From Arenimonas malthae CC-JY-1 (GTDB lineage Bacteria; Pseudomonadota; Gammaproteobacteria; Xanthomonadales; Xanthomonadaceae): 64,000 nucleotides of DNA. Positions 49,733-64,000 of the stretch are shown here, piece after piece. Below the pieces are notes generated by a model. The model did not search any database, was not told the origin of the DNA, and saw only the letters and a list, made by a program, of their open reading frames with translations. Numbering within the stretch: the first letter of the stretch is position 1; the number at the start of each line of letters is the position of its first letter. The stretch lies in contig NZ_AVCH01000104.1 in assembly GCF_000747075.1 (NCBI RefSeq), forward strand, positions 1 to 64,000. Direction: 5' to 3'. The translations under genes were made by a program, and so were the position numbers.

Positions 49733-50467
49733 ATGAACCTTTCGCCCCTCCGCATCTTCGTGCACGGCGCCTCCGGGCGCATGGGCCGCGCCCTGCTGCG
49801 GCTCGCGCCCGAGCGCAGCGACCTGGTGCTGGTCGCCGCCGCCACCCGCGCCGGCGCGCCGCTTCCGGAAGCACCGGGGCTGCCGGTGCTGGCCACCTCG
49901 GCGCTGGACGCCGCGCCCGTCTTCGACCTGGCCATCGACTTCAGCCTGCCCGAAGCCTTCGACGGCATCCTGGGCCTGTGCCGGCGCCGCGGCGTGGGCC
50001 TGGTGAGCGGCACCACGGGGCTGTCGGAGGCCCAGTTCGAGGCCTTCAACGCCCTGTCGGAGCGGCAGGCGGTGCTGTGGTCGGCGAATTTCAGCATCGG
50101 CGTGGCCGTGCTGCGGGCGCTGGTGCAGCGGGCAGCCGCGGCGGTGCCGGGCTGGGACGCCGACGTGGTCGAGTCGCACCACGTGCACAAGAAGGACGCG
50201 CCCTCGGGCACGGCGCTGCTGCTGGGCGCGGCGGTGGAAGCCGGCCGGGGCAGGGCGCCGCACTATGCCTCGCTGCGCGCCGGCGACATCGTCGGCGAGC
50301 ACCTGGTGCAGCTCACCGGGCCGGGCGAGCGCCTGGAACTGGCCCACCGCGCCACCAGCCGCGACATCTTCGCCCGCGGCGCGCTGGAAGCGGCGGCGCG
50401 CGTGGCCCGGCTGGGCCCGGGCAGGCACGATTTCGGCGCGCTGCTGCTGGCCGAGCCCCGGGCCTGA
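49733..50467 (+). CDS. dapB: 4-hydroxy-tetrahydrodipicolinate reductase
   Basis: Lysine and meso-diaminopimelate biosynthesis: reduces the DapA product with NAD(P)H. 244 residues, somewhat short (E. coli 273). Nucleotide-binding turn RIFVHGASGRMGRAL at residues 7-21. The active site has ESHHVHKKDAPSGTALLLG near 147-165, containing catalytic His and Lys. TTGLSEAQ near 95 is the second family signature. Divergent from the cyclase gene and upstream of carA by 143 bases; dapB-carA-carB is a familiar order in Pseudomonas and relatives. Confidence 0.96.
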   Translation: MNLSPLRIFVHGASGRMGRALLRLAPERSDLVLVAAATRAGAPLPEAPGLPVLATSALDAAPVFDLAIDFSLPEAFDGILGLCRRRGVGLVSGTTGLSEAQFEAFNALSERQAVLWSANFSIGVAVLRALVQRAAAAVPGWDADVVESHHVHKKDAPSGTALLLGAAVEAGRGRAPHYASLRAGDIVGEHLVQLTGPGERLELAHRATSRDIFARGALEAAARVARLGPGRHDFGALLLAEPRA

Positions 50468-50503
50468 ACGAAGGCCGCGTTTCCCTTTTGGGCCCGGTGC
50501 CGC

Positions 50504-50564
50504 TAAAATTCCGGCTCGCCTGAACCCTCACCCGCACGGACCTGGTTTCGCCCAGTCCGCGGGT
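50504..50564 (+). promoter_or_regulatory. Candidate carA promoter and leader hairpin
   Basis: TAAAAT at 50504-50509 could be the -10 of carA; the -35 near 50481 (TTCCCT) is weak. In the leader, ACCCGCACGGAC (50530-50541) can pair with GTCCGCGGGT (50555-50564), a 10-bp stem with a 2-base bulge. No run of T follows. A link to pyrimidine or arginine control is not shown. Confidence 0.4.
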
Positions 50565-50610
50565 GCTCGCACATCCAGCGAACGGGTTCCCCCATGCAAG
50601 GCGATAGCCC

Positions 50611-51738
<1,128 letters not shown>

Positions 51739-51761
51739 ACCACCCTGGGGAGAGGGTAACG

Positions 51762-53675
51762 ATGATGAAGTTCAGGATGTTCGAGCTGGTCGCGCTGCTG
51801 GCGCTGATGCCGGCACTGGCCGCTGCCGAGGGCACGCAGGTGCCGCTGGGCGATTTCTTCAAGGACCCGGAGTTCACCTCGGTGTCGCTGTCGCCGACCG
51901 GCGAGTACATCACCGTCTCGGTGCCGCAGGGCGACCGGACCGTGCTGGCCGCCTTCCGCGTCGACGGCATGCAGCTGGTCGGCAAGTGGGACTACGGCGA
52001 GAAGCGCCACATCGACCGCGTCGAATGGGTCAACGACGAGCGCTTCTTCATGTACGTCTCGCGCAAGGTCGGCCGCTTCGACGCGCGCGTGGGCAACCCC
52101 GACGTGTACGCCAGCAACGTCGACGGCTCCAAGCGCATGGACGTGCCCAACGGCGGCACCTACTTCATCGTCGACAAGACCTGGGACGACCCGGCCAACA
52201 TCCTGGTCGTGCGCTCGGTCGACTCGGCCTTCCTGTCCAAGCTCAACGTCAACACCGGCCGCGTGACGACCGTCGCCAGCGCGCCGCTGCGCATGGGCAC
52301 CTTCATCCTCGACCACGAGGGCGAGGTGCGTTATGCCGTGGGCCAGGACGAGGAAGGCGTGCGCGTCACCCTGCGCCGCAAGGGCGAGGGCTGGGACGTG
52401 CTGGGCCGCGCCAAGCTGGGCGACGCCATCCGCACGCCGCTGGGCTTCGACGCCGAGAACAAGCGCGTGATCTTCTCCAAGAGCGACAAGGGCGAACCCG
52501 CGCGCCTGGTGCTGGCCGACCCGGCCGGCGGCGAGGAGACCCTGCTCTCGCGCAACCCGAACGTGGACCCGATCGGCTACCTGGCCAGCAGCGACGAGCG
52601 CCACCTGCTGGCCATCGCCTACATGGACGGCACCCCGGGTTACGACTTCATCAACCCGGACCACCCGGAGTCGAAGACCTACGCCGGCCTGATCAACGCC
52701 TTCCCGCAGCACGCGGTGCGCTTCGACGGCATCAGCCGCGACGGCCGCCTGGTGCTGTTCCGCACCTACAGCGACGTGGACCCGGGCGCCTACTACCTGT
52801 TCGACCGCAAGACCTCGCGCGCCCAGTTCCTGCTGGCCTCGCGCGACTGGATCAAGCCCGAGCAGATGTCGCCGATGCAGCCGATCACGGTGACCGCGCG
52901 CGACGGCCGCAAGCTGCATGGCTACCTCACCGTGCCGGCGCACACCGACGGCCGCGACCTGCCGCTCATCCTGCACCCGCACGGCGGCCCGCACGGCCCG
53001 CGCGACGAGTGGGGCTTCAACCCCGACGTGCAGTTCCTGGCCAGCCGCGGCTACGCCGTGCTGCAGATCAACTTCCGCGGCTCGGGCGGCTACGGCGACG
53101 AATTCGAGGGCACCGGTTACCGCAACTGGGGCACCACGATGATCGACGACATGACCGACGCCGTGAACTGGGTGGTCGGGCAGGGCGTCGCCGACAAGAA
53201 CCGCATCTGCACCTACGGCGCGTCCTACGGCGGTTACGCCGCGCTGCAGAGCGTGGTTCGCGAGCCGGACCTGTACCGCTGCGCCGTCGGTTACGTCGGC
53301 CTGTACAACATGTCGCTGTGGATGAAGGACAGCGACGTGGCCGAGAGCGAGTGGGGCCGCAACTACCAGCGCGACGTGTTCCCGGATTCCGAGTCCGGCC
53401 GCGCCGCGCAGTCGCCGGCCTTCAACGTCGACCGCATCAAGGCCGCGGTGATGCTGGTGCATGGCGCCAAGGACCCGCGCGTGCCGATCTCGCAGTACGA
53501 CTTCCTGCTCGACCGCTTGCAGAAGGCCGGCAAGCCGCCGGAAGTGACCATCGTCGAGGAGAAGGAAGGCCACGGCTTCTACGACTACGACAACCAGGTC
53601 GAGCTCTACACCGCCCTGGAAGCCTTCCTCGGCAAGCACATCGGCAACCCGCGCGCCGCCACCGGCGCGCCCTGA
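51762..53675 (+). CDS. S9-family prolyl oligopeptidase-like serine peptidase, exported
   Basis: 637 residues. Signal peptide [24 protein letters not shown]. The N-terminal two thirds form a beta-propeller-like region (about 25-380; repeats such as [13 protein letters not shown] and [13 protein letters not shown]). The alpha/beta-hydrolase domain has the nucleophile S488 in [11 protein letters not shown]571 in HGAKDPRVP and H604 in [28 protein letters not shown] near 405 is the oxyanion-side signature of acylaminoacyl-peptidase/S9C enzymes. It probably trims peptides in the periplasm. It lies 23 bases after carA and 64 before carB, in the same direction, which is unusual. Confidence 0.93.
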   Translation: MMKFRMFELVALLALMPALAAAEGTQVPLGDFFKDPEFTSVSLSPTGEYITVSVPQGDRTVLAAFRVDGMQLVGKWDYGEKRHIDRVEWVNDERFFMYVSRKVGRFDARVGNPDVYASNVDGSKRMDVPNGGTYFIVDKTWDDPANILVVRSVDSAFLSKLNVNTGRVTTVASAPLRMGTFILDHEGEVRYAVGQDEEGVRVTLRRKGEGWDVLGRAKLGDAIRTPLGFDAENKRVIFSKSDKGEPARLVLADPAGGEETLLSRNPNVDPIGYLASSDERHLLAIAYMDGTPGYDFINPDHPESKTYAGLINAFPQHAVRFDGISRDGRLVLFRTYSDVDPGAYYLFDRKTSRAQFLLASRDWIKPEQMSPMQPITVTARDGRKLHGYLTVPAHTDGRDLPLILHPHGGPHGPRDEWGFNPDVQFLASRGYAVLQINFRGSGGYGDEFEGTGYRNWGTTMIDDMTDAVNWVVGQGVADKNRICTYGASYGGYAALQSVVREPDLYRCAVGYVGLYNMSLWMKDSDVAESEWGRNYQRDVFPDSESGRAAQSPAFNVDRIKAAVMLVHGAKDPRVPISQYDFLLDRLQKAGKPPEVTIVEEKEGHGFYDYDNQVELYTALEAFLGKHIGNPRAATGAP

Positions 53676-53739
53676 AGCACCGGCGCCCGCCGCCCCGGCG
53701 GGCGCCAACCCCCACGAACACCCCGGACGAACCAAGGCC

Positions 53740-56978
<3,239 letters not shown>

Positions 56979-56982
<4 letters not shown>

Positions 56983-57455
56983 GAGCCCCCTTGACCACCA
57001 AGGGCGCCACGCGCCTCAGGGAAGAGCTCGAGCACCTCAAGTCGGTCAAGCGGCCGGCGGTGATCAACGCCATCGCCGAGGCGCGGGCCCACGGCGACCT
57101 GAAGGAAAACGCCGAGTACCACGCCGCCCGCGAGCAGCAGGGCTTCATCGAGGGCCGCATCCAGGAGCTGGAGTACGTGCTTTCGCACGCCCAGCTGATC
57201 GACGTGGCCAGCCTCAACGCCGGCAGCCGCGTGGTGTTCGGCGCCACCGTCGAACTGGCCGATTGCGACACCGGCGACGAGGTGACCTACCAGATCGTGG
57301 GTGACCTGGAAGCCGACATCAAGCAGGGCCTGATCTCGATTTCCTCGCCGCTGGCGCGCGCGCTGATCGGCAAGCACGAGGGCGACACCGTCACCATCCA
57401 GGCGCCGGCCGGCGCCCGCGACTACGACATCGTCGGCGTGCGCTACGAGGGCTGA
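56979..57455 (+). CDS. greA: Transcription elongation factor GreA
   Basis: Rescues backtracked RNA polymerase by stimulating transcript cleavage. 158 residues, identical length to E. coli. The N-terminal coiled coil contains [40 protein letters not shown]; within it the acidic tip residues D and E in [10 protein letters not shown] near 41-49 are intact. The C-terminal FKBP-like domain has [29 protein letters not shown] near 105-133. It overlaps carB and precedes rpfE by 10 bases, matching the conserved carB-greA pair. Confidence 0.97.
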
Positions 57456-57465
57456 GGCCCGCCCG

Positions 57466-58377
57466 ATGCCCGCCATCGAGGCCGCGCCCGCCGTCGTCCT
57501 GCTCTTGCCCGAACGCCGGCGTTTCGCCGGCCAGCCCCTGTCGCCCACCGTGGCGCGCGCGCTCGCCCGCGGCGACCGGGCGCCCGATGCCGACGCCGGC
57601 GAAACGGCGCAACTGCAGCGCTGGTTCGACCTGCTGCCGCGCGGCTGGCCATTGGCGGCCATCACCCGGCAGCGCGACGCCGGCGACGCCGCCGGCCAGG
57701 CCTGGCTGCGCGCCGACCCGGCCTTCGTGCGCCCGGACATGACCGGTGCGCGCGTGATGGCCATTGGCGACCTCGGCCTTTCGCGCGAGGAAGCCGACGC
57801 GCTGCTGGCTGGACTGCGGCCGCTGTTCGGCGACGCCGGCTTCTCGCTCAGTGCGCCGGATCCCGCGCGCTGGTACCTGGCGCTGCCCGCCGGCGCCGCG
57901 CTGCCGGCGTTTTCACCGCCGGAAGCGGCGCTGGGCGACGACCTCTTCCTGCACCTGCCGGAGGGCCCCGAAGGCCGTCGCTGGCGCGCCCTGCTCAACG
58001 AGGCGCAGGTGCTGCTGCACCACCATCCCGTCAATGCCGCCCGCATCGCGGCGGGCCGCGTGCCGGCCAACAGCCTGTGCTTCTGGGGCGCGGGGCGCCT
58101 GCCTGACCGCGTGCGCGGCCGGGTGGCGAAGGTCGCCAGCGACGACGCCACGCTGGCGTCGCTGGCGGCGCTGGCCACGGAAACGGCGGGCGAGGGCACC
58201 TTGCTGGACCTGCGCGCGGCGCGCGAGTGGTTGCCGGTGGAGACATGCCTGCTCGAATCACTGGCGTCCGCCGGCGGCGGCACGGTGCAGCTCGACTTCG
58301 CGGACGGCGCGGGCTGGACGCTGCGCGCCGGGCAGCGCTGGCGCCTGTGGCGCCGGCCGCTGGTGGCCCTGGCATGA
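57466..58377 (+). CDS. rpfE: RpfE-like protein (alkaline-phosphatase/phosphoglycerate-mutase-like remnant)
   Basis: 303 residues, soluble, without a signal peptide. In Xanthomonas a gene between greA and recJ in the rpf locus is named rpfE (regulation of pathogenicity factors); position and overall look agree here. Visible stretches are LLPERRRFAGQPLSPTVARALARGDR near 13-38, a regular helical centre, VLLHHHPVNAARIAAGRVPANSLCFWGAG near 184-212 and a C-terminal small domain. The NxxR...G.NSLWFWG-type block is what gives it weak similarity to cofactor-independent phosphoglycerate mutases. Molecular function is unknown. Its stop overlaps the recJ start by 4 bases. Confidence 0.8.
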   Translation: MPAIEAAPAVVLLLPERRRFAGQPLSPTVARALARGDRAPDADAGETAQLQRWFDLLPRGWPLAAITRQRDAGDAAGQAWLRADPAFVRPDMTGARVMAIGDLGLSREEADALLAGLRPLFGDAGFSLSAPDPARWYLALPAGAALPAFSPPEAALGDDLFLHLPEGPEGRRWRALLNEAQVLLHHHPVNAARIAAGRVPANSLCFWGAGRLPDRVRGRVAKVASDDATLASLAALATETAGEGTLLDLRAAREWLPVETCLLESLASAGGGTVQLDFADGAGWTLRAGQRWRLWRRPLVALA

Positions 58378-60104
58378 CGCCCGCACCGCTGCGCATCGTG
58401 CGCCGCGCGGTGCCGCCGCACGGCCCCTGGCCGGACGCGGTGCCGCCGGTGCTGCAGCGCGTGTACGCCGCGCGCGGCGTGCTCGATCCTTCGCAGGGCG
58501 AACTGAAGCTGGCGCGCCTGCTGCCGCCCGAATCGCTGGGCCGGGTGGCGCAGGCGGCGGCGCTGCTGGCCGACGCCATCGCCCGCGATGCGCATATCGT
58601 CGTGGTCGGCGACTTCGACTGCGACGGCGCCACCGGCACCGCCGTGGCCGTGCGCGGCCTGCGCCTGCTGGGCGCGAAGCGGGTCAGTTACCAGGTGCCG
58701 CACCGCGTCACGCACGGCTACGGGCTCACGCCGGGCCTGGTCGAACACCTGCGCGCACTGTCGCCCGACCTGGTGCTCACCGTGGACAGCGGCATCGCCT
58801 GCCACGCCGGCATCGCCGCGGCCAAGGCCAGCGGCTGGCAGGTGCTGGTCACCGACCACCATCTTCCAGGCGAAACGCTGCCGCCGGCGGACGTCATCGT
58901 CGACCCGAACCTCGGCGACGACGCCTTCCCCAGCAAGGCGCTGGCCGGCGTGGGCGTGGTGTTCTACCTGCTGCTGGCGCTGCGCCGGCACCTGCGCGAG
59001 GCCGGCGCGTTCGACGGGCCCGAGCCGGACCTTTCGGCCTTGCTCGACCTCGTCGCCGTGGGCACCGTCGCCGACCTGGTGCCTCTGGATTTCAACAACC
59101 GCCTGCTGGTGTCGGCCGGCTTGCGCCGCCTGCGCCAGGGCCTGGGCCAGCCCGGCCTGCGCGCGCTGATCGAACTCGCCGGCCGCGACGCGTCCACGCT
59201 CACGGCCTCGGACATCGGCTTCGCCATCGGCCCGCGCCTCAACGCCGCCGGCCGGCTCGAGGACATGGCGCTGGGCATCGAGTGCCTGCTCTGCGACGAC
59301 CCGGCGCGCGCCCGTGAACTGGCCAGCGTGCTCGACCGCATCAACGCCGAGCGCAAGGACCTGCAGCAGCAGATGGTGGACGCCGCCGAGGCGCTGGTCG
59401 CCGGGCTGCCGCTGGGCGAGGGCGCGCTGCCGCCGGTGCTGTGCCTGCACGACGACGGCTGGCATCCCGGCGTGGTCGGCCTGGTGGCCTCGCGCCTGAA
59501 GGACCGCCTGCACCGCCCGGTGCTGGCGCTGGCGCCGTCGGAACCCGGCAGCACGCTGCTCAAGGGCTCGGCGCGCTCGATCCCGGGCCTGCACCTGCGC
59601 GACGCGCTGGCCGCGGTCGATGCCCGCCATCCCGGCCTGATCGAACGCTTCGGCGGCCACGCCATGGCAGCCGGCCTGAGCCTGGAAGCCGCGGGCCTGG
59701 CGCAGTTCCGCGCCGCGCTCGAAGCCGAAGTGGCCCGCCACCTGAGCCCCGAACTGCTGCGCTCGGAGCTGGCCAGCGACGGCGAGCTGGCGCCGTCGGA
59801 ACACAGCCGCGAACTGGCCGACCAGCTGCGCCTGGCCGGGCCCTGGGGACAGGGGTTCCCGGAGCCGGTGTTCGACGGCGTGTTCCGGGTGGCGTCCTGG
59901 CGCCGGGTCGGGGAGCGCCACCTGAAACTGGCGCTGCAGCCCGAGGCCGGCGGCGGCGAACTGTCCGCCATCCACTTCGGCGGCTGGACCGGGCTGGCGC
60001 CTGCGGGCCGCGTGCACGTGGCCTACCAGCTCGAACCCGACGACTGGAACGGCCGCCGCGGCGTGCAGCTGCTGGTCCGCCACCTCGCGCCGGCGCCCGC
60101 CTGA
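58374..60104 (+). CDS. recJ: Single-stranded-DNA-specific exonuclease RecJ
   Basis: 5'-3' exonuclease in recombination and mismatch repair. 576 residues (E. coli 577). The DHH catalytic core has VVVGDFDCDGATGTAVAV near 78-95, VDSGIACHAGIAAAKASG near 138 and the DHH motif in VLVTDHHLPGE near 160. GVGVVFYLLLALRRHL near 192 and VAVGTVADLVPL near 229 follow. The DHHA1 domain shows GWHPGVVGLVASRLKDRLHRP near 360 and FGGHAMAAGLSLE near 428. The ATG overlaps the rpfE stop; prfB begins 53 bases after its end. Confidence 0.97.
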   Translation: MTPAPLRIVRRAVPPHGPWPDAVPPVLQRVYAARGVLDPSQGELKLARLLPPESLGRVAQAAALLADAIARDAHIVVVGDFDCDGATGTAVAVRGLRLLGAKRVSYQVPHRVTHGYGLTPGLVEHLRALSPDLVLTVDSGIACHAGIAAAKASGWQVLVTDHHLPGETLPPADVIVDPNLGDDAFPSKALAGVGVVFYLLLALRRHLREAGAFDGPEPDLSALLDLVAVGTVADLVPLDFNNRLLVSAGLRRLRQGLGQPGLRALIELAGRDASTLTASDIGFAIGPRLNAAGRLEDMALGIECLLCDDPARARELASVLDRINAERKDLQQQMVDAAEALVAGLPLGEGALPPVLCLHDDGWHPGVVGLVASRLKDRLHRPVLALAPSEPGSTLLKGSARSIPGLHLRDALAAVDARHPGLIERFGGHAMAAGLSLEAAGLAQFRAALEAEVARHLSPELLRSELASDGELAPSEHSRELADQLRLAGPWGQGFPEPVFDGVFRVASWRRVGERHLKLALQPEAGGGELSAIHFGGWTGLAPAGRVHVAYQLEPDDWNGRRGVQLLVRHLAPAPA

Positions 60105-60157
60105 AATGCGCGGGTGGTATCATTCGCGGCCTTTCCCACGACCAACCGCGGAAGACC

Positions 60158-61280
60158 ATGGAACTCAATCCCGTCCGCCAGCGCATCGCCGACCTCCGGG
60201 GCCGGCTGGATTCGCTCAGGGGGTATCTTTGACTTCGACCTCAAGGTCGAACGTCTCGAGGAAGTAAACCGGGAGCTGGAAAGCCCCGACGTCTGGAACG
60301 ACCCCGAACGCGCCCAGGGCCTGGGCCGCGAGCGCTCCGCGCTCGAGAAGGTGGTCAACGGCATCCGCGGCCTCACCGACGGCCTCGCCGGCGCCAGCGA
60401 GCTGCTTGAGCTGGCGGAAATGGAAAACGACGAGGACACCGCGTCCGCGGTCGTCGACGACGTCGAGAAGTACGGCCGCGAGGTCGACAAGCTCGAGTTC
60501 CAGCGGATGTTCTCCGGCAAGATGGACTCGGCCAACGCCTTCGTCGACATCCAGGCCGGCGCCGGCGGCACCGAGGCCCAGGACTGGGCCGAGATGCTGC
60601 TGCGCATGTACCTGCGCTGGTGCGAATCGCGCGGCTGGAAGACCGAGCTGATGGAAGTCAGCGGCGGCGAAGTGGCCGGCATCAAGTCCGCCACCTTCCG
60701 CGTCGAGGGCGACTTCGCCTACGGCTGGCTCAAGACCGAGACCGGCGTGCACCGCCTGGTGCGCAAGTCGCCGTTCGATTCCGACAACCGCCGGCACACC
60801 AGCTTCACCTCGGTGTTCGTGTCGCCGGAAGTCGACGACAACATCGACATCACCATCAACCCGGCCGACCTCAAGACCGACGTCTACCGCTCGTCCGGCG
60901 CCGGCGGCCAGCACGTGAACAAGACCGAGTCGGCGGTGCGCATCACGCACGTGCCCACCGGCATCGTGGTGGCCTGCCAGACCGGCCGCAGCCAGCATTC
61001 GAACCGCGACACCGCGATGAAGATGCTCGCCGCCAAGCTCTACGAGCTCGAGATCCAGAAGCGCAACGCCGAGAAGGACGCGGTGGAAGCCACCAAGTCC
61101 GACATCGGCTGGGGCAGCCAGATCCGCAACTACGTGCTCGACCAGAGCCGCATCAAGGACCTGCGCACCGGCATCGAACGCTCCGACACCCAGAAGGTGC
61201 TCGACGGCGACCTGGACGAATTCATCGAAGCCAGCCTCAAGGCCGGCCTGGAAGTCGGCGCGAAACGCACCGACGCCTGA
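60158..61280 (+). CDS. prfB: Peptide chain release factor 2 with programmed +1 frameshift
   Basis: Releases finished proteins at UGA and UAA. The gene is in two frames: 24 codons from ATG 60158 up to CTT at 60227-60229, then an in-frame TGA (60230-60232); ribosomes shift +1 and continue from GAC at 60231 to 61280, giving 373 residues. Key motifs are in the second frame: the codon-recognition SPF in [14 protein letters not shown] near 205 and the peptidyl-hydrolysis GGQ in [16 protein letters not shown] near 249. This is normal for RF2 and not a sequencing error. Upstream recJ, downstream lysS (35 bases). Confidence 0.98.
60218..60233 (+). other. RF2 autoregulatory frameshift site
   Basis: AGGGGGTATCTTTGAC matches the classical prfB recoding signal: an internal Shine-Dalgarno-like AGGGGG, a 3-base spacer, slippery CTT and the TGA stop followed by C. 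Low RF2 favours the shift, so the protein controls its own synthesis. Confidence 0.97.
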
Positions 61281-61315
61281 GCCCCCGCGCCCCACTTCCC
61301 ACGAACGACACCGCC

Positions 61316-62833
<1,518 letters not shown>

Positions 62834-62954
62834 CCCGGGTCCTGTTGCACTGCGCAAAGTAGCGGGGCTAACGCCTTGCCGCCGAAAGAATTCCGGGAGT
62901 AAGCTGGGGTCGTTGCCGCCCCCGCGGCGTGGCGCCCCGCGCCCGGAGCCCGAT

Positions 62955-64000
62955 GTGAACGTCCTGATCGTCGATGACCAGCCCTCGCAGCGGACGATGT
63001 TCCGCCACCTGCTGGAGGACATCAGCCCCGAAGTGAAGGTCACCGACTTCGGCGACCCGGTCGAGGCCCTGCTGTGGTCCCAGCGCAGCTCGCCCGACCT
63101 GCTGCTGCTCGATTACCGCATGCCCAAGCTCGACGGCCTGGAGTTCGCGCGCCGCTTCCGCCGCCCGCTGTCGCACCGGGACGTGCCCATCATCCTGATC
63201 ACCGTGGTCGGCGACGAGCCCATCCGCAACGCCGCCCTCGAGGCCGGCGTCATCGATTTCCTGGTCAAGCCGGTGCGCCCGCGCGAACTGCGTTCGCGCT
63301 GCCGCAACCTGCTGGCGCTTCGCCAGCAGCAGCAGAACCTCAAGAGCCGCGCCCACGAACTCGAGCGCCAGTTGCTGGCGCGCATGCACGAGCTCGACGA
63401 GCGCGAGCGCGAGATCCTGCACCGCCTGGCCAAGGCCACCGCCTTCCGCGACGGCAGCTCGGTGGCCAGCTTCGAGCGCCTGGGGCGCTATGCCGGCCTC
63501 ATCGCCGAGGCCATGGGCCTGGGCGAGGACGAAGTGCGCATGATCGAGCTGGCCGCGCCGCTGCACGACATCGGCAAGCTCGGCATCTCCGACGCCATCC
63601 TGCGCAAGCCGGGCCGGCTCGACGCCGCCGAGTTCGAGGAGGTCAAGCGCCATCCGCAACTGGGCTACGAACTGCTCAGCGACAGCAGCAGCCGCTTCGT
63701 GCAGGTGGGCGCCACCATCGCCCTGGGCCACCAGGAGCGATGGGACGGCAGTGGGTACCCCGCCGGCCTGGCCGGCGAGGACATCCCGCTGCCGGCGCGC
63801 ATCGTCGCCGTGGCCGACGTGCTCGACGCCATGACCTCAGACCGCCCCTGGCGCAAGGCGCTGCCGCTGGCCGAAGCCTTCGAATTCCTGCGCTCGCAGT
63901 CGGGCGTGCTGTTCGATCCGGCCGTGGTGGACGCGCTGATGGCCCGCCGCGAGCGGGTGCAGGAGATCCTCGCCTTCCTCTCGCCGACGCGTTCGCTCGG
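62955..64000 (+). CDS. rpfG: RpfG-like response regulator with HD-GYP domain (3' end cut by window)
   Basis: Response regulator of the DSF quorum-sensing system; HD-GYP domains degrade cyclic di-GMP. 348 residues visible; Xanthomonas RpfG is about 378, so little is missing. GTG at 62955 has GGAG 6 bases upstream; a TTG at 62913 is an alternative. Receiver domain 1-120 with acidic pair DD near 7-8, phospho-acceptor Asp in LLLLDYRMPKLDG near 53 and Lys in FLVKPVRP. A helical linker (125-165) leads to HD-GYP: H204-D205 in LHDIGK, and GYP in WDGSGYP near 263. The usual HHE is H259-Q260-E here, so one metal-ligand His is lost. Location after lysS matches rpfG in Xanthomonas; rpfC and rpfF should lie beyond the edge. 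Confidence 0.92.
   Translation, partial: MNVLIVDDQPSQRTMFRHLLEDISPEVKVTDFGDPVEALLWSQRSSPDLLLLDYRMPKLDGLEFARRFRRPLSHRDVPIILITVVGDEPIRNAALEAGVIDFLVKPVRPRELRSRCRNLLALRQQQQNLKSRAHELERQLLARMHELDEREREILHRLAKATAFRDGSSVASFERLGRYAGLIAEAMGLGEDEVRMIELAAPLHDIGKLGISDAILRKPGRLDAAEFEEVKRHPQLGYELLSDSSSRFVQVGATIALGHQERWDGSGYPAGLAGEDIPLPARIVAVADVLDAMTSDRPWRKALPLAEAFEFLRSQSGVLFDPAVVDALMARRERVQEILAFLSPTRSL

Noticed and set aside
60158-60232. Apparent stop codon or frameshift mutation in prfB
   Set aside because: It is the classical programmed +1 frameshift site (AGGGGG, CTT TGA C); the gene is intact.

Overview
The window comes from a high-GC gammaproteobacterium of the order Lysobacterales (Xanthomonadales). 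The strongest pointers are the gene order carA/carB-greA-rpfE-recJ-prfB-lysS-rpfG at the right end, which matches the flank of the rpf (DSF quorum-sensing) locus of Xanthomonas, and many housekeeping genes whose closest recognisable relatives are in Xanthomonas, Lysobacter and Luteimonas. The genus cannot be fixed from sequence alone. Coding density is very high, and many neighbouring genes overlap by 4 bases (ATGA or GTGA). No insertion sequence, prophage, CRISPR array, rRNA or tRNA was found. The one RNA gene seen is tmRNA, and no intergenic gap exceeds 200 bases.

Layout. 0-2.8 kb (minus): asnS and four small downstream genes, including a PaiB-like flavoprotein and a cut-off SDR. 3-11.8 kb (plus): iscA, the rpsF-rpsR-rplI operon, a secreted Cys-rich protein, dnaB (with a DnaA box upstream), alr, then an iron-sulfur photolyase, an SDR lacking the catalytic Tyr, and a classical photolyase. 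11.8-13.9 kb: a WS/DGAT acyltransferase and msrA. 13.9-34.5 kb: a large polyamine and beta-alanine island. It holds bauA-ald-mmsA (beta-alanine to acetyl-CoA with pyruvate recycling), puuR, puuC, puuB, two puuA paralogues, puuD, spuC, the potFGHI ABC importer and a sad-type succinate semialdehyde dehydrogenase. Interrupting it at 20.7-22.7 kb are a DQDR-repeat secreted protein and a ferric-reductase-like flavocytochrome with two FNR/ANR-type boxes between them. 34.6-39.7 kb: a coiled-coil exported protein, an MFS transporter with a 57-residue membrane protein, msrB, ssrA, smpB, ratA, rnfH, bamE and fur. 39.7-46.4 kb: recN, then the heat-shock cluster hrcA-grpE-dnaK-dnaJ with a near-perfect sigma-32 promoter before dnaK. 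46.4-49.7 kb (minus): a CHASE2 adenylate cyclase, an SH3-domain protein and an M48 metalloprotease. 49.7-64 kb (plus): dapB, carA, an S9 peptidase, carB, greA, rpfE, recJ, prfB (programmed +1 frameshift), lysS and rpfG (cut by the window edge).

How the parts work together. The island encodes uptake of putrescine-type polyamines (PotFGHI), glutamylation (PuuA), oxidation (PuuB, PuuC), hydrolysis to GABA (PuuD), transamination (SpuC) and entry to the TCA cycle (Sad). A separate arm can handle the three-carbon aminopropyl product beta-alanine, and PuuR is the likely common regulator. The least expected observations are a HD-GYP domain in RpfG with HQE in place of HHE, an SDR with Ile at the Tyr position between two photolyases, the paired FNR-type boxes, and an S9 peptidase separating carA from carB. 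Most of the window is conserved chromosomal backbone, and I see no clear evidence of a wholly new multi-gene system.
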